Shown here piece after piece: positions 1 to 9,678 of a stretch of 40,239 bases of DNA. The notes below the pieces were generated by a model. The model was given only the letters and a program-made list of their open reading frames with translations, searched no databases and was not told where the DNA came from. Source of the DNA: JBFLVQ01 sp040758525 (GTDB lineage: Bacteria; Acidobacteriota; Blastocatellia; Chloracidobacteriales; JADJPF01); NCBI GenBank assembly GCA_040758525.1, contig JBFLVQ010000010.1, positions 1-40,239 on the forward strand, in the 5' to 3' direction. How positions within the stretch are numbered: position 1 is the stretch's first letter; every line of letters starts with the position of its first letter. Position numbers and translations under genes: made by a program.

Positions 1-2936
1 ACCACTTACCCCTTCTTCCTCCTGGCGATTATGAGATTCAAGTATCTGCGCCATCATTTCAAACCATTATTAATAAGGGCCTGCGCCTTACCGTCAATCA
101 GGGTGCAGTGTTGGATATCACGCTGGCGCCTGCAGAGTTATCAAGTGAAGTAGTTATTGAGGCGAGCAGCAGTGAGATTATCAATACCAATTCTGCTGCC
201 TTAAGCAATCTGGTATCGCAAGAACAGATACGTGATCTACCATTGAATGGACGTTCATTCGAACAGCTAGCATTACTACAGCCGGGCGTAACAGGTGCAC
301 TCTCGGCAGGTAATGATGTGGTAGGAGGACGCACTCCCAAGATTTCTATCAATGGTGCGCGACCAGAACAGAACAACTTCTTACTTGATGGCACAGATAT
401 AAATAATGTTTACAACAAGACTCCTGGCTCGGTAGCGGGTGTGCTATTGGGTGTTGATGCGGTGTTAGAGTTTCGTGTACTCACCAATGCCTATTCGGCT
501 GAATATGGACGTTCGGCGGGTGGCATCATTAATGCTGTGACACGTTCTGGCAGCAATAATTTTCATGGCTCTCTCTTCTATTTCCATCGCAATTCTGCGC
601 TTGATGCAAGAAACTATTTTGATAATCCCAAAGAGCCGATCCCGGCATTTAAGCGCAATCAGTTTGGCGGGGTTTTGGGAGGACCGATTCAGAAGGATAA
701 GACCTTCTTTTTTGTTGCTTATGAAGGGCTCATCGAACGCCTAGGTATTACTGGAGTAGCAAATGTGCCTGACTTTAATGCGCGCCGAGGAATCCTGCCC
801 GGACGCCCTGTTATTACCTTAAATCCAGCAATTCCTAGATATTTAGATCTGCTCTTTCCTCTTCCTAATGGAAGACTGTTAGGGGGCGGTGTAGGAGAGT
901 TTCTCTTCTCTAGATCCCAGCCCCTAGACGAGTGCTTTATTCAAGGCCGCATTGATCATAGGTTTTCTACTCAGAGTAGTCTCTTTGGTCGTTACACTTT
1001 CAGCAATGGCAATGTCGATCGCCAGCCAACCAACAAGGTGCCAATCGCTTTTGCCAAGGAGCGTTCGCGCAATCAGTATTTCACCTTGGAGCATCAATAT
1101 ATTTTTTCGCCCAATCTAGTAAACATCCTGCGTGTGGGATTTAATCGTTCTACTCAGGAGGCTGACAATCAGCGTACCATTGACATTGCGCCGTCTTTCT
1201 CCTTTATACCTGGCGAGCCCTTTGGTTTTATCTCCATCTCTGGTCTGGTAACAGAATTGGGTGGCGATTTTCGCTTACCACGATTGGATCGACTAAACAA
1301 TTATCAAGTAGGCGATACTGTATTACTAACACATGGTCGCCATGATCTACATTTTGGCTTCCAGCTACAGCGCATACTCTACAACCAGAACACAACTAGT
1401 CAGCGTGGTGGTGTAGTTGTCTTTAACAGTCTGGAAGAATTTCTCCGCGCAGTACCAAGAAATGTGGATTTTGCTGTGCCCGGTAAGGTTGATCCGGTAC
1501 GTGGCTATCGCCAAACGCTAGCAGGGTTCTTTATACAGGATGACATTAAACTGAAGAAGACCCTCACCCTCAATATGGGTCTGCGTTATGAATTTATTAC
1601 TGTGCCTAAGGAGACAAACGGTAAAATTTCAAACTTGCGTACAGTTAATGACCGTCAACTTACGGTTGGCGACCCTTGGCATAGCAATCCTTCACTACGA
1701 AATTTTGCTCCTCGCTTGGGAATAGCTTGGGATCCATTTGGCGATGGCAAGACCTCGATTCGTGCTGGCTTTGGTCTCTTCTTTGATGAGATTCTACCAA
1801 AGTACTACTTCTTCTCCGGTAGTTTGAATCCGCCCTTTACAACACGAACAACTATTGTCTCAACACCAACAGCTCCTGTGCCATTTCCTAATGTTCTCAC
1901 CAATTTCAATCCCAATGCTCCGATTCGCGCACAACTTCAAACAGTCAATTTTGATCTACAGACTCCTTATAACATTCAGTACAACTTAAGCATTCAGCGC
2001 GCTCTGCCAGGCAATTGGAGTTTAACACTTGGCTATGCCGGCTCAAGAGGAAATCATCTACTACGTTTGGCTGACGCAAACCTTGCCCCCGAGAGCATGG
2101 TTAATGGCAATAAGGTCTATCATCCTGAACGTGGGCGCCGCAATCCCAATTTTGCTGGTATCTTTCAACGCTCTAGTGATGCGCAATCCTTCTATAACGC
2201 ACTACAGGTAAGTTTGATTAAACAGATGTCTAATGGTATTAGAGGACAGCTTGCCTATACCTTCTCTCGTACGATAGATGATTCTAGCGGTATCAACTCA
2301 CAAGATTTTGGTAATGTAGTCCAGTATGGATTAGATTTTTATGACCGTACGGTTGATCGTGGTCTATCGGCATTCCATGTCAAACATAATCTTACCTTCA
2401 ATTCAAGTTATGAATTGCCTTTTGGTAAGAATGCTAAAGGAGTACGTGGTGTGCTTCTCAGAGGGTGGCAGGTGAACAATATAACCTCGATCAGATCCGG
2501 CAATCCATTCACTGTGCGAGTAGGATTCAATCGTTCTGGTAATCTCAATACAACCAGTTTCTCGGCGCATGAACGTCCTAATATCAAGTCGGGAGTCGAT
2601 CCAATTTTGGGTGGGTCGGATCGATATCTAAACCCAGCTGCTTTTGAGCTGGCAGCAGCTAATCAACGTGGCAATCTGGGACGCAACACCTTGATAGGCC
2701 CAGGATTGGTATCATTGGATCTATCAGTAGTAAAAACCATAGAGCTAAATGACTCCCGTCGCTTGCACTTTCGTATAGAAACTTTCAATCTGCCCAATCA
2801 TCCCAACTTTGCTGTACCTTCAGGCTTGATTGTCTTTGGCAGTGCTTTAGGCATGCCAGCGCCCAACTTTGGCCGTATCACCTCAACAGCAACAACCTCA
2901 CGGCAGATTCAGCTTGGTATGAAATTTGAATTTTAG
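1..2936 (+). CDS. Oar-like TonB-dependent receptor, 5'-truncated by window edge
   Basis: This is an outer-membrane receptor that would import a large or scarce nutrient using TonB energy. The frame is open to the first base of the window, so the start lies upstream. Alignment with the paralogue at 4764-7919 suggests about 75 residues are missing, including the signal peptide and most of the carboxypeptidase-regulatory-like domain. The visible part opens with the end of that domain (LPLLPPGDYEIQVSAPSF), continues through the plug (LPLNGRSFEQLALLQPGV, then DGTDINN) and a long beta-barrel, and ends in Phe (GMKFEF), as expected for BAM-dependent insertion. This architecture (Oar/CarboxypepD_reg plus barrel) is typical of Acidobacteriota. 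It is followed by a hairpin terminator and a transporter gene. The substrate cannot be read from the sequence. Confidence 0.93.
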   Translation, partial: HLPLLPPGDYEIQVSAPSFQTIINKGLRLTVNQGAVLDITLAPAELSSEVVIEASSSEIINTNSAALSNLVSQEQIRDLPLNGRSFEQLALLQPGVTGALSAGNDVVGGRTPKISINGARPEQNNFLLDGTDINNVYNKTPGSVAGVLLGVDAVLEFRVLTNAYSAEYGRSAGGIINAVTRSGSNNFHGSLFYFHRNSALDARNYFDNPKEPIPAFKRNQFGGVLGGPIQKDKTFFFVAYEGLIERLGITGVANVPDFNARRGILPGRPVITLNPAIPRYLDLLFPLPNGRLLGGGVGEFLFSRSQPLDECFIQGRIDHRFSTQSSLFGRYTFSNGNVDRQPTNKVPIAFAKERSRNQYFTLEHQYIFSPNLVNILRVGFNRSTQEADNQRTIDIAPSFSFIPGEPFGFISISGLVTELGGDFRLPRLDRLNNYQVGDTVLLTHGRHDLHFGFQLQRILYNQNTTSQRGGVVVFNSLEEFLRAVPRNVDFAVPGKVDPVRGYRQTLAGFFIQDDIKLKKTLTLNMGLRYEFITVPKETNGKISNLRTVNDRQLTVGDPWHSNPSLRNFAPRLGIAWDPFGDGKTSIRAGFGLFFDEILPKYYFFSGSLNPPFTTRTTIVSTPTAPVPFPNVLTNFNPNAPIRAQLQTVNFDLQTPYNIQYNLSIQRALPGNWSLTLGYAGSRGNHLLRLADANLAPESMVNGNKVYHPERGRRNPNFAGIFQRSSDAQSFYNALQVSLIKQMSNGIRGQLAYTFSRTIDDSSGINSQDFGNVVQYGLDFYDRTVDRGLSAFHVKHNLTFNSSYELPFGKNAKGVRGVLLRGWQVNNITSIRSGNPFTVRVGFNRSGNLNTTSFSAHERPNIKSGVDPILGGSDRYLNPAAFELAAANQRGNLGRNTLIGPGLVSLDLSVVKTIELNDSRRLHFRIETFNLPNHPNFAVPSGLIVFGSALGMPAPNFGRITSTATTSRQIQLGMKFEF

Positions 2937-2950
2937 TTCAAACCTATTAA

Positions 2951-2985
2951 CAAACAGGAGGCATTTATATCAAGCCTCCTGTTTG
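2951..2985. terminator. Hairpin terminator after first TonB receptor
   Basis: A perfect 12-bp inverted repeat (CAAACAGGAGGC and GCCTCCTGTTTG) has an 11-nt loop and starts 14 nt after the receptor stop codon. The end of the 3' arm and what follows are only moderately T-rich, so it may be a terminator or an mRNA-stabilising hairpin. It separates the receptor from the transporter starting at 3024. Confidence 0.7.
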
Positions 2986-3023
2986 ATTAACTAACGAACT
3001 GCAAACTGATTGATTAAATAGAT

Positions 3024-4502
3024 ATGATAGAAGCTACTGCTATTCGTTCTATAACCACAGTGTCACCTGCCGATGAGCAGGCCGCGCCAGGCAGTACACG
3101 CCAAGTTACCTTGATTAAGTGGGCAGTGGTAGTGCTATGTGCTATTGGTATTGCCCTGCTTCCGCTACCGAACGCAATCACACCACAGGCTTGGCGATTG
3201 GTGGCAATCTTTGTTGCCACCATTGTTGGCTCGATCTTACAACCAGTATCTGGCGGTGCAATGGTGTTGTTGGGTATGACGGCAGTGATAGTCTTGGGAG
3301 CGCTACCAGTAGACCAGGCACTAAAAGGTTATGCCGATCCAATTGTATGGCTAGTGTTGGCAGCATTTATGATCTCTCGTGGGATGATTAAAACCGGACT
3401 GGGGCGACGTATCGCCTTGATATTTATTCGTATATTAGGACAACGCTCACTAGGATTGGGTTATGCATTAGTAGCAACAGATATGCTGCTGGCAGCGGTA
3501 GTTCCATCAAATGGAGCACGTTCAGGTGGAATTATCTTTCCTATCGCTAAGAGCGTGTCGCAGGTTTACGATTCACGCCCAGGGGCAACTGCTCAGCGGC
3601 TTGGCACATACTTAATGACATTGTTATATCAATGTGACGTGATCATCTGTGCAATGTTTCTTACCGGACAGGCGTCCAACACCATTATCGCTAAATTTGC
3701 CCAGCAAGCTACAGGAATTGAATTGACTTACACGTTATGGATAATTGGCGCCATTGTGCCAGGACTGCTCTCCCTGATAGTTGTTCCTCTTGCCCTATAT
3801 CGTTATTTTCCCCCCGAGATTAAGCAGACACCAGCCGCCGCCGAGATGGCAAGAACAGAACTGAAAGCTATGGGAGCGATGAAGTGGCAGGAAGTAATAA
3901 TGTTGTTGGTCTTCTTTCTCGTTGCCGGGCTCTGGATGACATTAAAACTACATAGCATACATTATGCGGTAGTTCCCTTGATAGGTATTGGCGTGCTGCT
4001 CTTGAGTGGAGTGTTAGATTGGAATGATATTGTTACTGAGCGCGAAGCTTGGGGCGTTTTTATCTGGTATGGTGGTCTCATACGTATGGCAGAGGCTTTA
4101 GGCGAGGCTGGCATTACCAAACGTTTTGCCGAAACTGTGGCTGGTTTAACAATTGGTTGGCAGTGGTGGGCAGCATTGCTTGTCTTGATGCTTGTCTACT
4201 TCTATGCACATTACGGATTTGCCAGTATTACTGCACACGTCAGTTCTATGTACACACCTTTTCTTGTTGTTATTATTGCCGCAGGCGCACCACCAATCTT
4301 ATCTGTGCTCTTGCTTGCTTATATCTCGAACCTTAATGCATCGCTAACACACTATGGCACAACACCAGCGCCAATCTATTTTGGCGCCGGCTATGTCAAA
4401 CAGCGTACCTGGTGGTTGATCGGATTACTTGCCTCAATTCTTAACATACTGATCTGGACCAGTATCGGGCTTATTTGGTGGAGAATATTAGGGTGGTGGT
4501 AA
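3024..4502 (+). CDS. DASS/SLC13-family anion transporter (2-oxoglutarate/malate translocator type)
   Basis: This is a 492-residue inner-membrane permease with about 11-12 hydrophobic segments after a polar N-terminus of about 30 residues. Two DASS-type signatures are visible: PSNGARSGGIIFPIAKS in the first half and a second SN-containing repeat, SNLNASLTHYGTTPAPIYFG, near the C-terminus. The second closely matches the plastid DiT1/bacterial 2-oxoglutarate-malate translocator branch. Such proteins carry di- or tricarboxylates by Na+ symport or by exchange. No good Shine-Dalgarno sequence precedes the ATG at 3024. The gene lies between two paralogous TonB receptors, so it may move the substrate, or a product of the substrate, those receptors deliver to the periplasm (inference). 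The first SN signature has Gly where many relatives have Thr. Confidence 0.9.
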   Translation: MIEATAIRSITTVSPADEQAAPGSTRQVTLIKWAVVVLCAIGIALLPLPNAITPQAWRLVAIFVATIVGSILQPVSGGAMVLLGMTAVIVLGALPVDQALKGYADPIVWLVLAAFMISRGMIKTGLGRRIALIFIRILGQRSLGLGYALVATDMLLAAVVPSNGARSGGIIFPIAKSVSQVYDSRPGATAQRLGTYLMTLLYQCDVIICAMFLTGQASNTIIAKFAQQATGIELTYTLWIIGAIVPGLLSLIVVPLALYRYFPPEIKQTPAAAEMARTELKAMGAMKWQEVIMLLVFFLVAGLWMTLKLHSIHYAVVPLIGIGVLLLSGVLDWNDIVTEREAWGVFIWYGGLIRMAEALGEAGITKRFAETVAGLTIGWQWWAALLVLMLVYFYAHYGFASITAHVSSMYTPFLVVIIAAGAPPILSVLLLAYISNLNASLTHYGTTPAPIYFGAGYVKQRTWWLIGLLASILNILIWTSIGLIWWRILGWW

Positions 4503-4517
4503 CCCTCGCCTCAGTAG

Positions 4518-4533
4518 TTTAGATTAATCTAAA
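4518..4533. promoter_or_regulatory. 16-bp perfect palindrome upstream of second TonB receptor
   Basis: TTTAGATTAATCTAAA is a perfect dyad starting 16 bp after the transporter stop. The half-site AATCTA recurs at 4547-4552 and 4553-4558 as AATCTAG and AATCTAAAC. It could be an activator or repressor site for the receptor at 4764, or a weak hairpin after the transporter. No T-run follows it. Confidence 0.45.
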
Positions 4534-4656
4534 TTACAGACAAAAAATCTAGAATCTAAACAAACTGATAGTATGAACGACCATTGTGACTTCTTATATA
4601 TTCTATAAACTACGCCCACCACAGCATCTTAACAAATAAGAAGAGGGTGCATTGCA

Positions 4657-4674
4657 TTTGGTATAACGCTTGCT
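4657..4674 (+). promoter_or_regulatory. Candidate sigma-54 (-24/-12) promoter for second TonB receptor
   Basis: TTTGGTATAACGCTTGCT keeps the GG and GC dinucleotides exactly 10 nt apart and has the TTGC -12 element. It differs from the consensus TGGCAC-N5-TTGC by T for C after GG. The predicted start near 4685 would leave a leader of about 80 nt before the ATG at 4764. Confidence 0.5.
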
Positions 4675-4763
4675 ATATAGCCCTTATCTTAAGATAGATT
4701 TTATTCTCATAAGACATATGGACAAGCCAGATCTAAGCCGGTCTTGTTACAAGGGGAGAAGCA

Positions 4764-7700
4764 ATGTACTTTTGGTTGAAAAAGGTAATGACAATGCAGG
4801 TTTGGTTAGTTCTGTTGGGATGCTGGCTGTTCTTAAATGGCACTATATCAGCACAGACGGTTGGCGCTGGTCTACAGGGAACGATTACTGACTCGACCGG
4901 CACAGCAATCAGTAAGGCTAAGGTAGTAGCATATAATACTGGCACAAGCGCAATACACGAGGTTGAAAGCAATAGCATAGGATACTATAACCTACCATTG
5001 CTTCCTTCTGGCGATTACGAGATTCAAGTATCTGCACCATCATTCCAAGCCACTATCAACAAGGGACTACGTCTTACAGTCGGACAGAATGCTGTAGTCG
5101 ATTTTGTCCTCTCAGTTAATGAAACAGTCGGTGAAATGCTTGTTACTACCGGCAATGAGAGTATAGATACTACTTCTGCAGTATTAAGCGGCCTTGTTAC
5201 ACAAGACCAGATACGCAATCTACCATTGAATGGACGCTCATTCGAACAACTGGCACTACTACAACCAGGAGTAAGCGCAGCGCTCACGGCAGGTAATGAT
5301 GTGGTAGGAGGGCGCACTCCCAAGATTTCTATCAATGGTGCGCGACCAGAACAGAACAATTTCTTACTCGATGGCACAGATATAAATAATATTTACAACA
5401 AGACTCCTGGCTCAGTGGCGGGTGTGTTGTTGGGTGTTGAGGCAGTGTTAGAGTTTCGTGTACTCACCAATGCTTATTCGGCGGAATATGGACGCGCATC
5501 AGGCGGGATCGTTAACGCTGTTACACGTTCTGGTACCAATAATCTTCACGGTTCGATCTTCTACTTTCACCGCAACTCTGTACTTGATGCTAAGAACTAT
5601 TTTGATAAGCCACAACAACCAATCCCCCCCTTCAAGCGCAATCAGTTTGGCGGTGTTGTTGGAGGGCCCATTAGAAAGGATAAGACCTTCTTCTTTGCTG
5701 TTTATGAAGGGTTAAGCGAACGCCTAGGAATTACCGGTGTAACCAATGTGCCTGACCTTAAAGCGCGTCAGGGAATCTTACCTGGTCGTCCTGCTATTAC
5801 CTTACATTCAGCCATTCCTGCATATTTGCAGACATTGTTCCCGCTACCTAATGGTAGGACATTGCCTGGCGGCGCCGCAGAATATCTCTTTTCTGTCTCA
5901 CAGCCACTTGATGAGCGCTTTATCCAAGGCCGTATCGATCACTATTTTTCAGATCGCAACAGCTTATTTGGTCGCTACACGATCAGTAATGGTAATGTAG
6001 ATCGTCAACCATTCAATAAACCGCCTATCGCTTTTACCAAAGAGCGTTCACGCAATCAGTACTTCACATTGGAACAGCAGTTCATCTTTTCGCCTACATT
6101 ACTAAATGTGCTGCATATAGGTTTTAGTCGTTCTATACAGGAGTCTGATAACAAACGCACAATTGATATTCCACCATCACTCTCATTTGTGCCAGGTGAA
6201 CCATTTGGTTTTATCACGATTGCTGGTCTGGTGTCCGATTTAGGTGGTGATTTCCGTATACCACGCTTTGATCGTCTGAATAGTTATCAACTTGGTGACA
6301 CTGTGCTGCTCACACGTGGTCGCCATGTTTTAAGCTTTGGGTTTCAGCTACAACGTATACAATACAACCAATTCTTCAACGGTCAGCGCGGTGGCATTGT
6401 TACCTTTGACAATCTAGAAGATTTTCTGCGTGGCTCACCAAGAAGTGCAGAAGTGGCAATGACAAGCTTGGTCGATCCAGCGCGTGGATTTCGTCAATGG
6501 TTAGCAGGTCTGTTCATACAGGATAACTTTAAGGTGAAGAAGAACCTCTCGCTCAATCTAGGTCTACGTTATGAATTCGCTAGTGTGCCTACTGAGGTCA
6601 ATAACAAAATATCCGGTTTGCGTACTGTTACTGACAGCAAAATCACGGTAGGCGAGTCACTATATTCCAATCCCTCGCTACGCAACTTTGCCCCACGTGT
6701 AGGGTTGGCTTGGGATCCATTTGGTGATGGCAAGACCTCTATTCGCGCTGGCTTTGGTCTTTTCTTTGATGAGATTCTGCCGAAGTATTATTTTATTGCT
6801 GCTACTTTAAATCCACCCTTTGCCACGCGTACCACCATTGTTAGAACTCCCACCAATCCAGTGCCTTTCCCAAATGTGATCGCCAATTTCAATCCCAATA
6901 CTCCGGTCCGTCCGCTGCTTCAGACAATCAACTTTGATCTAGAGAATCCCTACACCATTCAATATAACCTGAGCATTCAGCGAGCACTGCCAGGCAATTG
7001 GAGTTTGACATTAGGCTATGCTGGCTCAAGAGGAAATCATCTGCTGCGTGTTGCAGAAGCCAATCTTGCCCCTGAGAGTATTGTTAATGGTGTTAAGGTC
7101 TACCATCCAGAGCGTGGGCGCCGCAATCCTAACTTTACCGGTATCTTTCAACGTGTTAGTGATGCGCAATCTTTCTACAATGCTTTACAGGTGAGTCTGC
7201 TTAAACAGTCATCTTATGGCTTGAGTACACAGGTCTCTTATACCTTCTCTCGCTCTGTGGATGATTCCAGCGGGATCAATTCTCAGGATTTTAATAATGT
7301 AATCCAGTATGGTTTGGATTTTTATGATCGCAGTGCTGATCGTGGTCTATCGGCATTTCATGTTAAGCATAACTTCACTTTCAACTCAACCTATGACTTA
7401 CCATTTGGTCGTACTATGAAAGGGGTAATAGGGGCACTCGTGAGAGGATGGCAAATTAACAATATCACTACTATCAGGTCCGGTCATCCTTTCACTGTAC
7501 GTATGGGCTTCAATCGTTCCGGCAATCTTAACACAATCAGCTTTGGAGCTAATGAGCGTCCCAACATCAAGGCAGGAGTCAATCCAGTTCTAGGTGGGCC
7601 GGATCGATATCTAAACCCTGCTGCTTTTGAACTGCCACCAGCTAATCAACGTGGCAATCTTGGGCGTAATACTTTCATTGGTCCAGGATTGGTTGCTGTG

Positions 7701-7919
7701 GACCTTTCTATCGTAAAAGCATTCAAATTAAGCGAACAGAAACGTCTACTGTTTCGTGCAGAGATCTTCAATCTGCCTAATCATCCAAACTTCTCTGTGC
7801 CTTCTGGACAGATTTTGTTTACCAGTCCTACTGCTACCATAGCTCCCAACTTTGGTCGTATTACTTCAACAGTAACAACCTCGCGACAGATTCAGTTTGG
7901 TATGAAGTATGAATTTTAG
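4764..7919 (+). CDS. Oar-like TonB-dependent receptor (complete)
   Basis: This 1051-residue outer-membrane receptor is the full-length paralogue of the truncated gene at the window start. GGGGAG lies 5 nt before the ATG at 4764. A signal peptide ends near ...NGTISAQ (residues 1-31). Next come a carboxypeptidase-regulatory-like domain (about 32-110, containing GTITDSTGTAISKAKVV), the plug (about 140-260, with LPLNGRSFEQL and DGTDINN) and a large beta-barrel ending in Phe (MKYEF). The two paralogues are near-identical in DNA over much of the plug (about 310-460 against 5291-5441) and diverge more in the signal-proximal and barrel-loop regions. That fits a tandem duplication followed by diversification of ligand-binding loops. 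A sigma-54-like promoter lies upstream. The ligand is unknown. Confidence 0.95.
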   Translation: MYFWLKKVMTMQVWLVLLGCWLFLNGTISAQTVGAGLQGTITDSTGTAISKAKVVAYNTGTSAIHEVESNSIGYYNLPLLPSGDYEIQVSAPSFQATINKGLRLTVGQNAVVDFVLSVNETVGEMLVTTGNESIDTTSAVLSGLVTQDQIRNLPLNGRSFEQLALLQPGVSAALTAGNDVVGGRTPKISINGARPEQNNFLLDGTDINNIYNKTPGSVAGVLLGVEAVLEFRVLTNAYSAEYGRASGGIVNAVTRSGTNNLHGSIFYFHRNSVLDAKNYFDKPQQPIPPFKRNQFGGVVGGPIRKDKTFFFAVYEGLSERLGITGVTNVPDLKARQGILPGRPAITLHSAIPAYLQTLFPLPNGRTLPGGAAEYLFSVSQPLDERFIQGRIDHYFSDRNSLFGRYTISNGNVDRQPFNKPPIAFTKERSRNQYFTLEQQFIFSPTLLNVLHIGFSRSIQESDNKRTIDIPPSLSFVPGEPFGFITIAGLVSDLGGDFRIPRFDRLNSYQLGDTVLLTRGRHVLSFGFQLQRIQYNQFFNGQRGGIVTFDNLEDFLRGSPRSAEVAMTSLVDPARGFRQWLAGLFIQDNFKVKKNLSLNLGLRYEFASVPTEVNNKISGLRTVTDSKITVGESLYSNPSLRNFAPRVGLAWDPFGDGKTSIRAGFGLFFDEILPKYYFIAATLNPPFATRTTIVRTPTNPVPFPNVIANFNPNTPVRPLLQTINFDLENPYTIQYNLSIQRALPGNWSLTLGYAGSRGNHLLRVAEANLAPESIVNGVKVYHPERGRRNPNFTGIFQRVSDAQSFYNALQVSLLKQSSYGLSTQVSYTFSRSVDDSSGINSQDFNNVIQYGLDFYDRSADRGLSAFHVKHNFTFNSTYDLPFGRTMKGVIGALVRGWQINNITTIRSGHPFTVRMGFNRSGNLNTISFGANERPNIKAGVNPVLGGPDRYLNPAAFELPPANQRGNLGRNTFIGPGLVAVDLSIVKAFKLSEQKRLLFRAEIFNLPNHPNFSVPSGQILFTSPTATIAPNFGRITSTVTTSRQIQFGMKYEF

Positions 7920-7931
7920 GCTGCCAGATAA

Positions 7932-7987
7932 AACTCTTAGTAATCAGTATTACCATTGATAATTACAGATGCTGATTGCTAAGAGTT
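7932..7987. terminator. Long imperfect hairpin between convergent genes
   Basis: AACTCTTAG (7932-7940) pairs perfectly with CTAAGAGTT (7979-7987), and inner ATCAG/CTGAT arms extend the stem. It fills the gap between the convergent receptor and TolC-like genes and probably acts as a bidirectional terminator, although no strong T-tract follows. Confidence 0.55.
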
Positions 7988-7991
7988 GAGG

Positions 7992-9668
7992 TTAAGGATG
8001 TGGCGGATGTATCTCAACATTATGCAGGCTGAGCGTAGTACCAGTAGCGCGTTGCAGTTCTACTAATGCCTTATCATAATCAGTAAGGGCACGCAGTTCA
8101 CGACCACGTGTTTCAGATAGTTCTTGCTGGCGTGTTAGCACGAGGAAATTGGTAGAGAGGCCAGCCTCATAGCGACGTTGTTCGCTTTCTAACTGAAGTT
8201 CAGCAGCAACACGCGCAGCATGGGCAGTCTGTATACGTTCTTGAGATGTGCGTACAGATTGCAATGCATTACGCACTTCATTCTCAATCAGTCCTTCCAT
8301 ACGTTGGCGTTGCACGGTGGCTTTACGACTTTCCAATTCAGCGCGAGCAAGTTGACCACGAGCAGTAAGGTTACGCAATGGTAGCTGTAACTGCACTCCT
8401 ACACGAAAGCTATTAAAAGTATTGGTGAAGAGATTTGAGAAACTTTGACCAAGTCCGCCGACGAGAAAATCTGGCACCGTAGCGGTAGGTGGAGACGGTA
8501 ATGGTGATAGGTTGAGCAGTTGTGAGATCTCATTGAGTCGTGTAAAGAACTGACGATTAGATGCTGTCAGCGGGTTAGTACGATTGACACGTGTGCCTGC
8601 TAGTCCTGTGAAGTTATAGCTTACAATCAGATCAAGTTGTGGCTTGGTCTGATTACGAAAATAGCTAATATCATCGCGGGTGATTTCTTGCTGTAGGTCA
8701 AACTGCGTTAGCTCTGGTCGATTAACGAGAGCATTCTGAATAGAAGCAGCAAGATCAATATCAAGAATCTTCACTTGTGGAGCATCCATAGGCACAATAT
8801 TATATTGCCATTCAGGCGCGGTACGTTCCGCAAGCATCAACATCTTAAGAGCATTCTCTGCACGGGTAATATTTTCCAGAGCAACCAGCACGTCTTCCTG
8901 ACGGCGCTGACGTTGCGCCTCGATCTGAACTAGATCGACCGGCGCTTGTGAGCCAGCATCTATCATATGTTGTGCACGTTCAATCTGAGACTCTGCTAGT
9001 GCTACTGATTGGCGTGCGATCTCAACATTACGTCGAGCAAAGACCAGATCCCAGTAAGCACGCTGTACTTGTGTAATAATCTCTATAACACGTAAACGAA
9101 ACTGCTGATCTGAGATATCTAGTCGGCGTTGCGCAATACGTATACGTCGGCGTGCTTCATCAATGGCACGATTACGTAGCAATGGTTGTCGTAAGAGGAA
9201 TGTAATTGAGCTATTAGTCTGAGGGTTCAAAGTGGCAAAAAGATTAGCAGTGTCTACTTGTGTTAGAGTTGCGCTGACATCGTAACTAAGACCAGTATTG
9301 ACCAGACCACGTAGCGAGAATTCACTGTTAAGTGTCTTAGTCTCTAGTTTTCCACTGGTACTGCCACCTAATGTCGATGTTACCGGACTGAGCTGGCGAG
9401 TAAAGAATTGCCCCAAGCTTAACGTAGGATCGTAACTTCCACGTGCAATAAGTAGATCATTACCGGCTTGTTGCGCATTAATACGCTCGACCTCGATATC
9501 CCGGTTGTTCTCTAGCGCTAGCCTGATCACATCAGCCATTGTCAGTGGCCAGGAATGATTCTCATCTATACCTACACGCACCTCATTATTATGAGACTGT
9601 TGTGCATAACTAAAGATAGGGGTAGAGGCTATTAGCAGGATAGTCAATAATACTGCAACAGGTTTCAT
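7992..9668 (-). CDS. TolC-family outer-membrane efflux protein
   Basis: This protein would form the outer-membrane and periplasmic channel of the RND pump encoded just upstream. It has 558 residues from the ATG at 9668. That start is preferred because AAGGA lies 8 nt before it, it begins a clean signal peptide (MKPVAVLLTILLIASTPIFS), and it lies just past the RND stop instead of overlapping it. The body has two long helical, coiled-coil-rich repeats separated by beta-barrel segments, with the OEP pattern (for example LTMADVIRLALENNRDIEVE near the N-terminus and YEAGLSTNFLVLTRQQEL near the C-terminus). It is the last gene of the tetR-MFP-RND-TolC operon. A start eight codons upstream (9692) is possible but less likely. 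Confidence 0.93.
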   Translation of the reverse strand: MKPVAVLLTILLIASTPIFSYAQQSHNNEVRVGIDENHSWPLTMADVIRLALENNRDIEVERINAQQAGNDLLIARGSYDPTLSLGQFFTRQLSPVTSTLGGSTSGKLETKTLNSEFSLRGLVNTGLSYDVSATLTQVDTANLFATLNPQTNSSITFLLRQPLLRNRAIDEARRRIRIAQRRLDISDQQFRLRVIEIITQVQRAYWDLVFARRNVEIARQSVALAESQIERAQHMIDAGSQAPVDLVQIEAQRQRRQEDVLVALENITRAENALKMLMLAERTAPEWQYNIVPMDAPQVKILDIDLAASIQNALVNRPELTQFDLQQEITRDDISYFRNQTKPQLDLIVSYNFTGLAGTRVNRTNPLTASNRQFFTRLNEISQLLNLSPLPSPPTATVPDFLVGGLGQSFSNLFTNTFNSFRVGVQLQLPLRNLTARGQLARAELESRKATVQRQRMEGLIENEVRNALQSVRTSQERIQTAHAARVAAELQLESEQRRYEAGLSTNFLVLTRQQELSETRGRELRALTDYDKALVELQRATGTTLSLHNVEIHPPHP

Positions 9669-9678
9669 GCGTTTTCCT

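Noticed and set aside
98..394. Minus-strand open frame inside the first TonB receptor, repeated inside the second (5024-5377)
   Set aside because: Both mirror the conserved plug sequence; their similarity follows from receptor paralogy, not from a separate gene.
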